Below are positions 9,148 through 17,903 of a stretch of 64,000 bases of DNA, piece after piece. The DNA comes from Kitasatospora gansuensis (lineage in GTDB: Bacteria; Actinomycetota; Actinomycetes; Streptomycetales; Streptomycetaceae), in contig NZ_JACHJR010000001.1 of NCBI RefSeq assembly GCF_014203705.1, forward strand, positions 3,844,001-3,908,000. The letters are read 5' to 3'. The number at the start of each line of letters is the position of its first letter. Positions within the stretch are counted from its first letter, which is position 1. Made by a program: the position numbers and the translations under genes. The notes under the pieces were generated by a model. That model was given only the letters and a program-made list of their open reading frames with translations, was not told the DNA's origin and searched no databases.

Positions 9148-10113
9148 GTGAGCGACGTCCGTAACGTGATCATCATCGGCTCAGGCCCGGCCGGCTACAC
9201 CGCAGCCCTCTACACGGCCCGAGCCTCCCTCAAGCCCTTGGTCTTCGAGGGAGCCGTCACCGCCGGTGGCGCGCTGATGAACACCACCGAGGTCGAGAAC
9301 TTCCCCGGCTTCCGGGACGGCATCATGGGCCCCGAGCTGATGGACAACATGCGCGGCCAGGCCGAGCGCTTCGGCGCCGAGCTGGTGCCGGACGACATCG
9401 TCTCGGTCGACCTCACCGGTGACATCAAGACCGTCACCGACTCCGAGGGCACCGTGCACCGGGCCCGCGCCGTGATCGTCACCACCGGCTCCCAGCACCG
9501 CAAGCTCGGCCTCCCGAACGAGGACAAGCTCTCCGGCCGCGGCGTCTCCTGGTGCGCGACCTGCGACGGCTTCTTCTTCCGCGACCAGGACATCGCCGTG
9601 GTCGGCGGCGGCGACACCGCGCTGGAGGAGGCGACCTTCCTCTCCCGGTTCGCCAAGTCGGTCACGATCATCCACCGCCGGGACAGCCTGCGCGCCTCCA
9701 AGGCGATGCAGGAGCGGGCCTTCGCCGACCCGAAGATCAGCTTCGCCTGGGACAGCGCGGTGGAGGCGATCCACGGCGACCCGAAGCTGAGTGGCGTCAC
9801 CCTGCGGGACACCACCACCGGCGAGACCCGCGAGCTGCCGGTCACCGGCCTGTTCATCGCGATCGGCCACGACCCGCGCACCGACCTGTTCACCGGCCAG
9901 CTGGACCTGGACGCCGAGGGCTACCTCAAGGTCGAGGCCCCCTCGACCCGGACCAACATCCCCGGTGTCTTCGGCGCCGGCGACGTGGTCGACCACACCT
10001 ACCGCCAGGCGATCACCGCCGCCGGCACCGGCTGCTCCGCCGCCCTGGACGCCGAGCGCTACCTGGCCGCGCTGGACGACCTGGAGACCCAGGCCGTGGC
10101 CGTCGCGGTCTGA
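9148..10113 (+). CDS. trxB: thioredoxin-disulfide reductase
   Basis: NADPH-dependent flavoprotein that reduces thioredoxin. The 321-aa sequence shows the FAD-binding [16 protein letters not shown] near the N-terminus, the redox-active CATCDG at about residues 136-141, the NADPH-binding [15 protein letters not shown], and the C-terminal FAD motif VFGAGDVVD. Length is normal for the low-molecular-weight type. The GTG at 9148 follows an AGGAG 7 bases upstream. It is followed by trxA after 155 bp that contain one parS site. Transcription probably starts from the SigR-type promoter at 9052. Confidence 0.96.
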   Translation: MSDVRNVIIIGSGPAGYTAALYTARASLKPLVFEGAVTAGGALMNTTEVENFPGFRDGIMGPELMDNMRGQAERFGAELVPDDIVSVDLTGDIKTVTDSEGTVHRARAVIVTTGSQHRKLGLPNEDKLSGRGVSWCATCDGFFFRDQDIAVVGGGDTALEEATFLSRFAKSVTIIHRRDSLRASKAMQERAFADPKISFAWDSAVEAIHGDPKLSGVTLRDTTTGETRELPVTGLFIAIGHDPRTDLFTGQLDLDAEGYLKVEAPSTRTNIPGVFGAGDVVDHTYRQAITAAGTGCSAALDAERYLAALDDLETQAVAVAV

Positions 10114-10148
10114 CCCGCACCGCCGCACCGCCAGCTCTCCCGCTCCCC

Positions 10149-10162
10149 GTTTCACGTGAAAC
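10149..10162. promoter_or_regulatory. parS centromere site 3 (trxB-trxA gap)
   Basis: Exact GTTTCACGTGAAAC in the intergenic space between trxB and trxA. Confidence 0.95.
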
Positions 10163-10268
10163 AGCCCTTTCGGGCCACTCCGGCGAAACGGGGAGCGCCG
10201 CAAGAAACAGAACGGCCTCCGCCGTTGTTCTTCTCAGCACCACCTCGTTCTGACCCTTAGGAGCTCCC

Positions 10269-10595
10269 GTGGCCGGCGCCACCATCACCGTGACCGACGC
10301 GACGTTCGACGCCGAGGTTCTCAAGAGCGACAAGCCCGTCCTGGTCGACTTCTGGGCCACCTGGTGCGGCCCGTGCCGCCAGGTCGCCCCGATCCTGGAG
10401 GAGATCGCGACCGAGCACAGCGACAAGCTGACCATCGCCAAGCTCGACGTCGATGCCAACCAGGGCACCGCCGCCACCTACGGCGTGATCTCCATCCCGA
10501 CGCTGAACGTGTACCAGAACGGCGAGCTGGTGAAGAGCATCACCGGCGCCCGCCCGAAGGCGGCGCTGCTCCGCGAGCTGGCCGAGTACATCTAG
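10269..10595 (+). CDS. trxA: thioredoxin
   Basis: A 108-aa thioredoxin, the cytoplasmic disulfide reductant fed by TrxB. The active site WCGPC is at residues 32-36 (Cys33 and Cys36), the cis-Pro motif is in SIPTLNVYQNGE, and the C-terminal half has KAALLRELAEYI. The GTG at 10269 follows TTAGGAGCTCCC. A strong hairpin terminator follows 21 bases after the stop, ending the trxBA unit. Confidence 0.96.
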   Translation: MAGATITVTDATFDAEVLKSDKPVLVDFWATWCGPCRQVAPILEEIATEHSDKLTIAKLDVDANQGTAATYGVISIPTLNVYQNGELVKSITGARPKAALLRELAEYI

Positions 10596-10616
10596 TCCTC
10601 AGCTCGCACCGCACGG

Positions 10617-10648
10617 AAAGAGGGGCCCCTCCACAGGGGCCCCTCTTT
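10617..10648 (+). terminator. rho-independent terminator after trxA
   Basis: A perfect 14-bp stem AAAGAGGGGCCCCT / AGGGGCCCCTCTTT with a CCAC loop. Being symmetric, it could also stop the converging GNAT gene. Confidence 0.9.
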
Positions 10649-10687
10649 CACATGCCGCCAGACCTTTCACACCGCCAGAGCACGCCG

Positions 10688-11317
10688 TCAGAACGGCCGC
10701 AGCGCCGGTTCCTTCCGGGGCCCGCCCCTGGCCCCGCCGAGCAGCCGCTCCAGGGCCACCTCCACGTCGCCCTTCCAGGAGAGCGTGGTGCGGGCCTCCA
10801 GCCGCAGCCTGGGGTAGCGGTGGTGCGGCCGGACGGTCTTGAAGCCGACCGCCCGCAGGTGGTCCGCCGGGAGCAGACAGCTGGGGGTCTCCCGGCCGGC
10901 CGCGCCGAACGCCTCGATCGCCTTGAACCCCCGGCCCACCACGTCCTTCACCACGGTCTGCACCAGTACCCGGCCGATCCCCTGCCGCTGGTAGCCGGGC
11001 AGCAGCCGACTGACCATCAGCTGCACCGCGTCCGGCGAGACCGGGCTGGTCGGGAAGGCCGAGGACCGCGGCACGTACGCGGGCGGGGCGTAGAGCACGT
11101 AGCCCACCGGCAGCTCGTCCACGTAGACCACCCGGCCGCAGGACCCCCACTCCAGCAGGACCGCGGAGATCCAGCCCTCCTTCTCCAGCTCCGGCTTCCC
11201 GCTCTCCTCGGCCACCCTGGCACTGACCGGATCCAGCTCCCAGAAGACACAGGAGCGGCAGGGCAGCGGCAGATCCCCCAGGTTGTCCAACGTCAGCGGA
11301 GCGATCCTGCGCCCCAT
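10688..11317 (-). CDS. GNAT family N-acetyltransferase
   Basis: A 209-aa protein with a GNAT fold. The acetyl-CoA loop is visible as LPGYQRQGIGRVLVQTVV (about residues 112-129), followed by VGRGFKAIEAFG. N-terminal residues LPLPCRSCVFWELDPVSA include a C-x2-C-x2-W pattern seen in the actinobacterial homologues beside parB. The substrate is not known. It lies downstream of parB on the same strand, separated by 140 bp with a parS site, and converges on trxA. The same neighbour occurs at this place in other streptomycetes. Confidence 0.82.
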   Translation of the reverse strand: MGRRIAPLTLDNLGDLPLPCRSCVFWELDPVSARVAEESGKPELEKEGWISAVLLEWGSCGRVVYVDELPVGYVLYAPPAYVPRSSAFPTSPVSPDAVQLMVSRLLPGYQRQGIGRVLVQTVVKDVVGRGFKAIEAFGAAGRETPSCLLPADHLRAVGFKTVRPHHRYPRLRLEARTTLSWKGDVEVALERLLGGARGGPRKEPALRPF

Positions 11318-11401
11318 GACTCATCCCTCCTCCGCGGCCCCCCGACGGACCGTCACCACCGACCGGCTTCTCCCCCGTACGACGAACGACGATGGGTGCA
11401 T

Positions 11402-11415
11402 GTTTCACGTGAAAC
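11402..11415. promoter_or_regulatory. parS centromere site 4 (parB-GNAT gap)
   Basis: Exact GTTTCACGTGAAAC, embedded in a longer palindrome (TGCATGTTTCACGTGAAACATGCA, 11397-11420). Confidence 0.95.
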
Positions 11416-11459
11416 ATGCACCCATCGGAACCGACCGGCAACCCGGGCCGCCGGCGGCC

Positions 11460-12560
11460 TCAGCTTCCGGACAGCCGGAGCCCCTCGTCACCCGGCGCCA
11501 GACTGTCCAGGATCCGGTTCAGGTCCTCCACCGAGGCGAACTCCAACACCACCTTGCCCTTGCCGAGCTTGCCGTTGCGCTGCGAGACCTCGACCTTGAC
11601 CCGGGTCTCGAAACGGTCCGAGAGCCGCTCCGAGAGGTCGTTGAAGGCCGGCGAGAGCAGCCGGCCCGCCTTCGGTCCGGTCGGGCGCTGCGGCTTCTCG
11701 TCCCGGTCCATCACCGCGACGATCTCCTCGGTGGTCCGCACCGAGAGCCCCTCCGCGATGATCCGCCGGGCCAGCTGGTCCTGCCGCTCCGCGTCCGGCA
11801 CCCCGAGCAGCGCCCGGGCGTGACCCGCCGTCAGCACCCCGGCGGCCACCCGGCGCTGCACGGTCGGCGAGAGCTTCAGCAGTCGCAGGGTGTTGGAGAC
11901 GTGCGAGCGCGAGCGGCCGATCCGGTCGGCCAGCTCGTCGTGGGTGCAGGAGAAGTCCTGCAGCAGCTGGTCGTAGGCGGCCGCCTCCTCCAGCGGGTTG
12001 AGCTCGGCCCGGTGCAGGTTCTCCAGCAGCGCGTCCAGCAGCAGCTTGTCGTCATCGGTGGCCCGGACGATCGCCGGGATGAGGTCGAGACCCGCCTCCC
12101 GGGAGGCCCGCCAGCGCCGCTCGCCCATGATCAGCTCGTAGCGGTCCGCACCGGTCTGCCGGACCACCACCGGCTGGAGCAGACCCACCTCCTTGATGGA
12201 GGCGACCAGCTCGGCCAGCTTGTCCTGGTCGAAGACCTCCCGCGGCTGCCGCGGGTTCGGCACGATCGAGTCCAGCGGCAGCTCGGCGAACCGGGCACCC
12301 TCCACCGGGGCGAGCGCCTCCTCCAGCACGCTGCGCCGCGGCAGTCCCGACTGGTCCCGGGCGATCTCGGCCGCCACCTTGGCGGCCACCGTGCCCCGGT
12401 CGGTCGGCAGCACCGGCACCGCGGCCGGGGAGACCGCACCGGCCGACTGGACCGGCGCCGTCCCCGGCCTGGCCGGGGCCACGGTGGCCCCGGTCGCGGG
12501 CGTCGCCGCCGGAATCAGTGCCCCGAGCCCACGTCCCAGGCCCCTGCGCCCACCACTCAC
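11460..12560 (-). CDS. parB: chromosome partitioning protein ParB
   Basis: A 366-aa ParB that binds parS, loads and spreads as a CTP-dependent clamp, and organises the origin region for segregation into spores. From a GTG at 12560 it begins [17 protein letters not shown], the conserved N-terminal box that contacts ParA. The CTPase/ParB domain has [15 protein letters not shown] and [14 protein letters not shown], the helix-turn-helix has [20 protein letters not shown], and the C-terminus is the dimerisation part. The GTG overlaps the parA stop (GTGA), so the two genes form a coupled operon. Seven parS sites surround it. The long upstream frame to 12977 overlaps parA in another frame and was discarded. 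Confidence 0.95.
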   Translation of the reverse strand: MSGGRRGLGRGLGALIPAATPATGATVAPARPGTAPVQSAGAVSPAAVPVLPTDRGTVAAKVAAEIARDQSGLPRRSVLEEALAPVEGARFAELPLDSIVPNPRQPREVFDQDKLAELVASIKEVGLLQPVVVRQTGADRYELIMGERRWRASREAGLDLIPAIVRATDDDKLLLDALLENLHRAELNPLEEAAAYDQLLQDFSCTHDELADRIGRSRSHVSNTLRLLKLSPTVQRRVAAGVLTAGHARALLGVPDAERQDQLARRIIAEGLSVRTTEEIVAVMDRDEKPQRPTGPKAGRLLSPAFNDLSERLSDRFETRVKVEVSQRNGKLGKGKVVLEFASVEDLNRILDSLAPGDEGLRLSGS

Positions 12561-13537
12561 CGGTTGTCCTCCATCGTGCCGCCGTGCTGTGCCATCGGAG
12601 CCGCCGCGCCGTTGCGCTGCTGCCCCACCGCGGGTACCGCGAATCCGTCCGTCGCCGCCCCGACCGCCCGCAGGGCGAGTTCCCGCCCGGCCTCCAGGTA
12701 GGAGAGCGCCCCGGTGGAGCCCGGGTCGTAGGTCAGCACGGTCTGTCCGTAGCTGGGTGCCTCCGAGATCCGGACCGAGCGCGGGATCGCCGTGTTCAGC
12801 ACCTGCTCGGCGAAGTGCGTCCGGACCTCCTCGGCCACCTGGGCGGCCAGCCTGGTCCGGGCGTCGTACATGGTGAGCAGGATGGTGGAGACGTGGAGCG
12901 TCGGGTTCAGGTGCGCCCGGACCAGCTCGACGTTCCGCAGCAGCTGACCCAGGCCCTCCAGCGCGTAGTACTCGCACTGGATCGGGATCAGCACCTCCTG
13001 ACCCGCCACCAGGGCATTGACCGTCAGCAGGCCCAGCGAGGGCGGACAGTCGATCAGGATGTAGTCCAGCGGCTGCTCGTACGCGGTGATCGCGCGCTGC
13101 AGCCTGCTCTCCCGGGCCACCAGCGAGACCAGCTCGATCTCGGCGCCGGCCAGGTCGATGGTGGCGGGCACACAGAACAGCCCCTCCACGTCCCGGACCG
13201 GCTGCACCACGTCGGCCAGCGGCTTGCCCTCGACCAGCACGTCGTAGATCGACGGCACATCGGCGTGGTGGTCGATGCCGAGCGCGGTGGAGGCGTTCCC
13301 CTGCGGGTCGAGGTCGACCACCAGGACGCGCAGCCCGTGCATGGCCAGTGCGGCGGCGAGGTTGACGGTGGTGGTGGTCTTCCCCACCCCGCCCTTCTGG
13401 TTGGCCACCACGATCACCCGGGTCGAGGCGGGCCTGGGCAGCCCCTCACCGGCCCGTCCGGCAGCCGCCACCGCGGCCATGGCGGCCCGTGCGATGGGCG
13501 TGTCATCGACCTGGTCGATGGTCTCCGAGTCCTGCAT
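12557..13537 (-). CDS. parA: chromosome partitioning ATPase ParA
   Basis: Walker-type ATPase that moves and spaces ParB-origin complexes and, in Streptomyces, also gathers at hyphal tips. From the ATG at 13537 it has 326 residues with the deviant Walker [15 protein letters not shown] at about 48-61, [14 protein letters not shown] (switch I region) and [14 protein letters not shown] (Walker B). The frame stays open upstream to 13705, with further possible starts at 13582 and 13639. Those would translate the two upstream parS sites into the N-terminus. None of the candidate starts has a good ribosome site, so the start is unsettled: 326 to about 360 residues. Two parS sites sit in the promoter, consistent with ParB feedback. 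Confidence 0.92.
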   Translation of the reverse strand: MQDSETIDQVDDTPIARAAMAAVAAAGRAGEGLPRPASTRVIVVANQKGGVGKTTTTVNLAAALAMHGLRVLVVDLDPQGNASTALGIDHHADVPSIYDVLVEGKPLADVVQPVRDVEGLFCVPATIDLAGAEIELVSLVARESRLQRAITAYEQPLDYILIDCPPSLGLLTVNALVAGQEVLIPIQCEYYALEGLGQLLRNVELVRAHLNPTLHVSTILLTMYDARTRLAAQVAEEVRTHFAEQVLNTAIPRSVRISEAPSYGQTVLTYDPGSTGALSYLEAGRELALRAVGAATDGFAVPAVGQQRNGAAAPMAQHGGTMEDNR

Positions 13538-13547
13538 GGGGGTCAGT

Positions 13548-13561
13548 GTTTCACGTGAAAC
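13548..13561. promoter_or_regulatory. parS centromere site 5 (parA leader)
   Basis: Exact GTTTCACGTGAAAC, 11 bp upstream of the chosen parA start. Confidence 0.95.
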
Positions 13562-13620
13562 CGGAGCGGCAACAGTCACCATCCGGCTGCGGCCGAGGAT
13601 TCCGGAAAGCAGGGAGCGAC

Positions 13621-13634
13621 GTTTCACGTGAAAC
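13621..13634. promoter_or_regulatory. parS centromere site 6 (parA leader)
   Basis: Exact GTTTCACGTGAAAC, 73 bp centre to centre from site 5, in the parA promoter region. Confidence 0.95.
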
Positions 13635-13693
13635 ACCATGCCCACAATGTCGGAAATCTGACGGTGCGACACTCCGACCGGCCCCGGACGCGG

Positions 13694-13725
13694 CGGAGCG
13701 GGCACCCGTCCGGGTACCCGCTCCG
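13694..13725 (-). terminator. hairpin terminator after rsmG
   Basis: Inverted repeat CGGAGCGGGCACCCG / CGGGTACCCGCTCCG with a 2-base loop and one mismatch, 48 bp beyond the rsmG stop. Confidence 0.65.
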
Positions 13726-13773
13726 TCAGTCCACTGCTCCGGCCGGCCGCAACGACGGCCCGGCCGGATCGGC

Positions 13774-14559
13774 TCAGCGGCGGCGCCGACCGCCACTCCG
13801 GCCGGCCTCGGCCGACCGGCTGCCGCGCCCGGCCCGGGCCGCCTTGGCCCGCCGGGTCGCCGCCTTCACCCCGCCGGGGCTCTCCCCCGCCTCCACCCGG
13901 ACCACCCGGGTCGAGGTCTCCAGGGTGCCCTCACCGACCGCCAGCACCGACCACTTCACCGCGCCCAGCTTGGTCAGCGCGGACCGCGAGTCGGCCAGCT
14001 CCTGCTCGGCGGTGTCCCCCTTGAGCGCCAGCATCTGCCCGTACGGCCGGAGCAGCGGCAGGCCCCAGCCCGCCAGCCGGTCCAGCGGGGCCACCGCGCG
14101 GGCGGTCACGATGTCCACCGCGAGCTTGCCGATCATCTCCTCGGCCCGGCCGCGCAGCACCGTGACGTTGTCCAGGCCGAGCTCGCGGACCACCTCCTCC
14201 AGGAAGGTGGTCCGGCGCAGCAGCGGCTCCAGCAGGGTGACCGAGACGTCCGGGCGGGCCATCGCCACCGGGATGCCGGGCAGCCCGGCGCCCGAACCGA
14301 CGTCGCAGAGCGAGGCGTTGGGCGGCAGCAGCTCGGCCAGCACCGCGCAGTTCAGCACGTGCCGGTCCCAGAGCCGGGGCACCTCCCGGGGGCCGATCAG
14401 GCCGCGCTGCACACCGGCCGTGGCCAGCAGCTCGGTGTAGCGCACGGCCATCGGGTACCGGTCCCCGAAGATCTCCTGGGCCACCGCCGGAGCCTCCGGA
14501 AGACCCTCCGGCCCGCCCTCCTCGGGAGTGCCCTCGGTCTCCACGCCGTCCGTCTCCAT
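13774..14559 (-). CDS. rsmG: 16S rRNA (guanine-N7) methyltransferase RsmG (GidB)
   Basis: SAM-dependent methyltransferase that modifies G527 (E. coli numbering) of 16S rRNA. The 261-aa sequence shows [20 protein letters not shown], the SAM-binding [14 protein letters not shown], and [19 protein letters not shown], all standard for GidB. The ATG at 14559 has GGAGAGG 8 bases upstream; a GTG at 14577 is an alternative. The C-terminal 35 residues are a very basic Arg/Lys/Ala tail. Loss of this gene in streptomycetes gives low-level streptomycin resistance. It lies between parA and jag, as in most actinobacteria. Confidence 0.93.
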   Translation of the reverse strand: METDGVETEGTPEEGGPEGLPEAPAVAQEIFGDRYPMAVRYTELLATAGVQRGLIGPREVPRLWDRHVLNCAVLAELLPPNASLCDVGSGAGLPGIPVAMARPDVSVTLLEPLLRRTTFLEEVVRELGLDNVTVLRGRAEEMIGKLAVDIVTARAVAPLDRLAGWGLPLLRPYGQMLALKGDTAEQELADSRSALTKLGAVKWSVLAVGEGTLETSTRVVRVEAGESPGGVKAATRRAKAARAGRGSRSAEAGRSGGRRRR

Positions 14560-14622
14560 CTCTGCCTCTCCGCTCACCGTCTGCACCGCCCACGCTGGCA
14601 ACCACTGTGTCACGCAGGAGCC

Positions 14623-14636
14623 GTTTCACGTGAAAC
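14623..14636. promoter_or_regulatory. parS centromere site 7 (jag-rsmG gap)
   Basis: Exact GTTTCACGTGAAAC just upstream of rsmG; the closest of the seven to oriC, about 5.4 kb away. Confidence 0.95.
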
Positions 14637-14687
14637 AGCGCACTCATGACGCTCACTCAGCCCGGCCGTCCGGCGGGCCCGAGCGGA

Positions 14688-14724
14688 CGACGACCCCGCC
14701 CGCACGAGGCGGACGGGGTCGTCG
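14688..14724 (-). terminator. hairpin terminator after jag
   Basis: Stem CGACGACCCCG (14688-14698) pairs with CGGGGTCGTCG (14714-14724), just beyond the jag stop. It ends the rpmH-jag unit. Confidence 0.65.
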
Positions 14725-14744
14725 GACCGACCGGCTGCGGCGCG

Positions 14745-15260
14745 TCAGCGCGGCAGCACGACCACGCAACGCTGGGGCTCCTCGCCCTCCGACTCGCTGC
14801 TCAGACCCGCCGCCGCCACCGCGTCGTGGACCACCTTGCGCTCGAACGGCGTCATCGGGCGCAGCTTGACCTGCTCACCGGAGGACTTCGCCTGCTCGGC
14901 CGCCTCGGCACCCAGCTGCGCCAGCTCCGACCGCTTGCGCGCCCGGAACCCCGCAATGTCCAGCATGAGGCGGCTGCGCTCACCGGTCTCCCGGTGCACG
15001 GCCAGCCGGGTCAACTCCTGGAGTGCCTCCAGCACCTCACCGTCCTGGCCGACCAGCCGCTGCAGCGAGCGGTCGTTGCCCTCGCCGACGATGGAGACCA
15101 GAGCGCGGTCGCCCTCGACGTCCATGTCGATGTCACCGTCCAGGTCCGCGATGTCGAGCAGACCCTCCAGGTAGTCGGCCGCGATGTCACCCTCCTGCTC
15201 GAGGCGGGCAACGAGGTTGTCGGCGGACGAGCTCTCGGTGGCGGTGGTGCCTTCCGTCAC
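14745..15260 (-). CDS. jag: Jag/KhpB-like RNA-binding protein (R3H)
   Basis: A 171-aa single-strand nucleic-acid-binding protein encoded after yidC in Gram-positives. The KH-II-like half is at about residues 25-100 (VSIVGEGNDRSLQRLVGQDG) and the R3H domain at about 100-171 (RSRLMLDIAGFRARKRSEL, then RPMTPFERKVVHDAV). The N-terminal Jag-N domain of firmicutes is missing, as is usual in actinobacteria. The GTG at 15260 is 81 bp after the yidC stop. Its cellular role is probably RNA binding coordinated with membrane growth, by analogy with KhpB. Confidence 0.9.
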   Translation of the reverse strand: MTEGTTATESSSADNLVARLEQEGDIAADYLEGLLDIADLDGDIDMDVEGDRALVSIVGEGNDRSLQRLVGQDGEVLEALQELTRLAVHRETGERSRLMLDIAGFRARKRSELAQLGAEAAEQAKSSGEQVKLRPMTPFERKVVHDAVAAAGLSSESEGEEPQRCVVVLPR

Positions 15261-15341
15261 TGGTGGACTCCTTCTGGAATGGGCCCTCGGGTGGGGCCGC
15301 GAACGAAGATCAGTGGGCCGTTACGGCCAGGATCGGACCGG

Positions 15342-16499
15342 TCAGGGCTTCTTCTTCGGCCGCTGGCCACCCGGCTGCCCGGTGCGCTTCGGCTGCTGGC
15401 GCTGGCCGCTCCTGGCCGCCGTCGGCTTCGCGGCCGCGGGCTTGGCCTCGGCCGACCCGGACTTCTCCAGGCTCGGCTTGGCGTCCTCGGTCACGCTCTC
15501 CGCCTCGCCGGCGGCCGACGTGCCGCCCGCGCCCTGCTGGCGCTGGGCCTTGGTCAGCTTCTTCGGCTGCTGCCGACGGGCCTGCACGGCGTCCTGGACG
15601 GCTTCCTCGGCGGTGCTGGCGGCCGACGACGAGCCCTTGCCGCCCCCGGAGACCAGCGACAGCAGGCCGGCCTTCTTCACCGAGCCGTCCGGGTTCAGCC
15701 GGCCGGCCTTCTTCAGGCGAGCCTGCCGCTCGTCCCACGCCTTGCTGCCCGGCGTCGGGTTGTTCCGGATCACGATCAGCTGCTGGCCCATCGACCAGAC
15801 GTTGGTGGTCAGCCAGTAGACCAGCACACCGACCGGGAAGTTGATGCCCATCACGGCGAACATGATCGGGAAGATGTACATCATCATCTTCTGCTGCTGC
15901 ATGAACGGCGTCTTGACCGTGAGGTCCATGTTCTTCGTCATCAGCTGGCGCTGGGTGATGAACTGCGACAGCGACATCAGGATGATCATCACGGCCGTGA
16001 CGATCTTGACGCTGACCTCGCTGCTGCCCAGGAAGGTGGCCGACAGCGGGGCACCGAAGATGTGCGCCTGCTGGGCACTGTTCAGCAGCGTCGGGGTGAT
16101 GACACCGATGGTCTTGTCGTTGGCGACCGAGGCCAGCACACCGTAGAGCGCGGTGAAGAACGGCGCCTGCACGAGGATGGGAAGGCAGCTGGAGAACGGG
16201 TTGGTACCCGCCTCCTTGTACAGCTTCATCATCTCTTCGGACTGGCGCTGCTTGTCGTTCTTGTAGCGCTCCTGGATGGCCTTCATCTTCGGCTGGATCG
16301 CCTGCATGGCCCGGGTCGCCTTGATCTGCTTCACGAACAGCGGGATCAGGCAGATCCGGATGACGACCACCATCGAGGCGATGGCGAGACCCCAGGCCCA
16401 GCCACCGTTCGGGTCGAAGACGTGGCTGTACAGCGAGTGGAACTGGACGATGATCCAGGACACCATCGTGTAGAGGGGACTCAGAAAACCGAAGGTCAC
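15342..16499 (-). CDS. yidC: membrane protein insertase YidC
   Basis: Inserts proteins into the cytoplasmic membrane, alone or with SecYEG. The 385-aa protein begins with a helix ([16 protein letters not shown]), then [20 protein letters not shown], and the conserved cytoplasmic hairpin region with [20 protein letters not shown]. Later helices include [15 protein letters not shown] and [20 protein letters not shown]. About the last 110 residues are a Lys/Ala/Gln-rich basic tail ([12 protein letters not shown]), likely for ribosome contact. The GTG at 16499 is 4 bp after the yidD stop with an AGGAG upstream. Confidence 0.95.
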   Translation of the reverse strand: MTFGFLSPLYTMVSWIIVQFHSLYSHVFDPNGGWAWGLAIASMVVVIRICLIPLFVKQIKATRAMQAIQPKMKAIQERYKNDKQRQSEEMMKLYKEAGTNPFSSCLPILVQAPFFTALYGVLASVANDKTIGVITPTLLNSAQQAHIFGAPLSATFLGSSEVSVKIVTAVMIILMSLSQFITQRQLMTKNMDLTVKTPFMQQQKMMMYIFPIMFAVMGINFPVGVLVYWLTTNVWSMGQQLIVIRNNPTPGSKAWDERQARLKKAGRLNPDGSVKKAGLLSLVSGGGKGSSSAASTAEEAVQDAVQARRQQPKKLTKAQRQQGAGGTSAAGEAESVTEDAKPSLEKSGSAEAKPAAAKPTAARSGQRQQPKRTGQPGGQRPKKKP

Positions 16500-16502
16500 C
16501 GG

Positions 16503-16817
16503 TCAGACTCCTTGGACATCGGGCTTCGCCACCGGCTCCGGCTCGGCGGTCCCGCTCGTGGGGCTCAGCAGATCGCGCAGCCGGCGATGCCACACCGGGT
16601 GCCTACGCGGCGGTACGTGGTCGACCCCACCGGGGGACCAGGGATTGCAGCGCAGGATGCGCCAGGCGGTCAGCCCGCTGCCCTTGATCGCACCGTGCGA
16701 CCGCACCGCCTCGTACCCGTAGTGCGAACACGACGGGTAGTAGCGGCAGACCGGGCCGAGCAAGGGACTGATGGTCCACTGGTAGAGCCTGATCAGCCCC
16801 ATCAGCAGGTACTTCAT
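16503..16817 (-). CDS. yidD: membrane protein insertion efficiency factor YidD
   Basis: A 104-aa YidD (UPF0161) with the signature [20 protein letters not shown] and [16 protein letters not shown], followed by [17 protein letters not shown]. It lies between rnpA and yidC as in most bacteria. Its ATG overlaps the rnpA stop. The C-terminal 25 residues are unconserved. Confidence 0.93.
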   Translation of the reverse strand: MKYLLMGLIRLYQWTISPLLGPVCRYYPSCSHYGYEAVRSHGAIKGSGLTAWRILRCNPWSPGGVDHVPPRRHPVWHRRLRDLLSPTSGTAEPEPVAKPDVQGV

Positions 16818-17242
16818 CGCCCCGCTCCCGTCGGCGCGCCGCCGGTCGGCTCCGCCCGGAGCAACCGCCGCAGCGCCGCGTCCAGGTCCTGTTCGAGATC
16901 GTGGTACGTGGCCGCCCCGGCCTGGGGCAGTGCGCGCACCACGATCAGGCTACCTGCGGGCAGCCCGGACAGACGTTCACGGACCAGATGACGTAGACGC
17001 CGCTTCACCAGATTGCGCACGACCGCCGGACCGACGGCCTTGCTCACGACGAAACCCGCACGCGCCGAAGGAAGCCCCTCGGCGACGTGCGGGCGGGAGT
17101 CGCTGTTCCGGTCGGTCTGCCCCCCTGGCTGCCCATCTCTGTTGAGATGGACCACCAGCAGGGGCCGACCGGCCCGACGACCGCGTTTGACCGCGGTCGC
17201 GAAGTCCTGGCGCCGCCGCAGCCGATTCTCGGAGGGCAGCAC
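16814..17242 (-). CDS. rnpA: ribonuclease P protein component
   Basis: Protein subunit of RNase P, which matures the 5' ends of tRNAs. The 142-aa sequence has [20 protein letters not shown] at the N-terminus and the RNR-type helix [20 protein letters not shown] in the middle. The GTG at 17242 lies 20 bp after the rpmH stop. An insert of about 20 residues ([17 protein letters not shown]) follows the first strand, as in other streptomycetes. Confidence 0.94.
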   Translation of the reverse strand: MLPSENRLRRRQDFATAVKRGRRAGRPLLVVHLNRDGQPGGQTDRNSDSRPHVAEGLPSARAGFVVSKAVGPAVVRNLVKRRLRHLVRERLSGLPAGSLIVVRALPQAGAATYHDLEQDLDAALRRLLRAEPTGGAPTGAGR

Positions 17243-17262
17243 TGCAGTCCCTTAGATGCGAA

Positions 17263-17400
17263 TCAGGCGGAGATGTTGGTACGGCCCTTGGCGCGGCGGG
17301 TCGCCAGGATGGCGCGGCCGGCGCGGGTACGCATCCGCAGCCGGAAGCCGTGGGTCTTCGCGCGACGACGGTTGTTCGGCTGGAAGGTGCGCTTGCTCAC
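17263..17400 (-). CDS. rpmH: 50S ribosomal protein L34
   Basis: A 45-aa L34, an ORF that length cutoffs can miss. The GTG at 17400 gives [19 protein letters not shown] followed by [20 protein letters not shown], a near-invariant sequence. It is the first gene of the rpmH-rnpA-yidD-yidC-jag operon, divergent from dnaA. The promoter is assigned at 17611-17640. Confidence 0.97.
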   Translation of the reverse strand: MSKRTFQPNNRRRAKTHGFRLRMRTRAGRAILATRRAKGRTNISA

Positions 17401-17610
17401 TCGGGGGCTCCTGGGGTGAATCGAAGGATGACGGGGTATCGCTTGGCCGTCACCGTGCGTCCGCGTGATCTCCCCTTGATGGGAAATCCGGCCTCAACTT
17501 CCCAGGTCGGCTGGGGGTTGAGGTAATCCACGGCGCCCGTGCTGCGCGCCTTATGGATGCGGGCGGACCCGCGGACATGCGGCAGCGGCCATCGACAACT
17601 CGACCTGGTC

Positions 17611-17640
17611 ACGGTACGCGGGACGGGTGCGGGGGGTCAA
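17611..17640 (-). promoter_or_regulatory. putative vegetative promoter of rpmH operon
   Basis: Minus-strand -35 TTGACC (17640-17635), 18-base spacer, -10 TACCGT (17616-17611). It fits the streptomycete HrdB pattern and leaves a leader of about 200 bases before rpmH. Confidence 0.55.
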
Positions 17641-17771
17641 ACCGGGTGTTCGTCACCGGTCCGCCGGATCACCCACGGCGGCTGTCCGATCATGATAGAG
17701 GCCAGGCGCCGCAAGGCCGACACCGACGGCACCCGCCCGGACCCGGTCACCCGACCGCCCTGCCCACAGCC

Positions 17772-17780
17772 TGTGGACAA
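17772..17780 (-). promoter_or_regulatory. DnaA box upstream of dnaA
   Basis: TGTGGACAA, exact reverse complement of the streptomycete DnaA box TTGTCCACA. It ends 4 bp before the putative -35 of dnaA, a position suited to autoregulation. Confidence 0.7.
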
Positions 17781-17784
17781 CAAC

Positions 17785-17813
17785 TTGAATCAGTCCAGTC
17801 GGCTGACTACCGT
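17785..17813 (+). promoter_or_regulatory. putative dnaA promoter
   Basis: TTGAAT (17785-17790), 17-base spacer, TACCGT (17808-17813), about 90 bp before the dnaA start. A perfect DnaA box lies directly upstream. The 17401-17903 gap holds this promoter and the divergent rpmH promoter. Confidence 0.6.
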
Positions 17814-17903
17814 TGCAGGACTTGTCGGGTTTGTTCGTCTGGATCGGACCGGTACCCGAGTCCTTTGAGACCCCCGCTCCGGGGAACGAGAAAGCGTGCA
17901 CCA

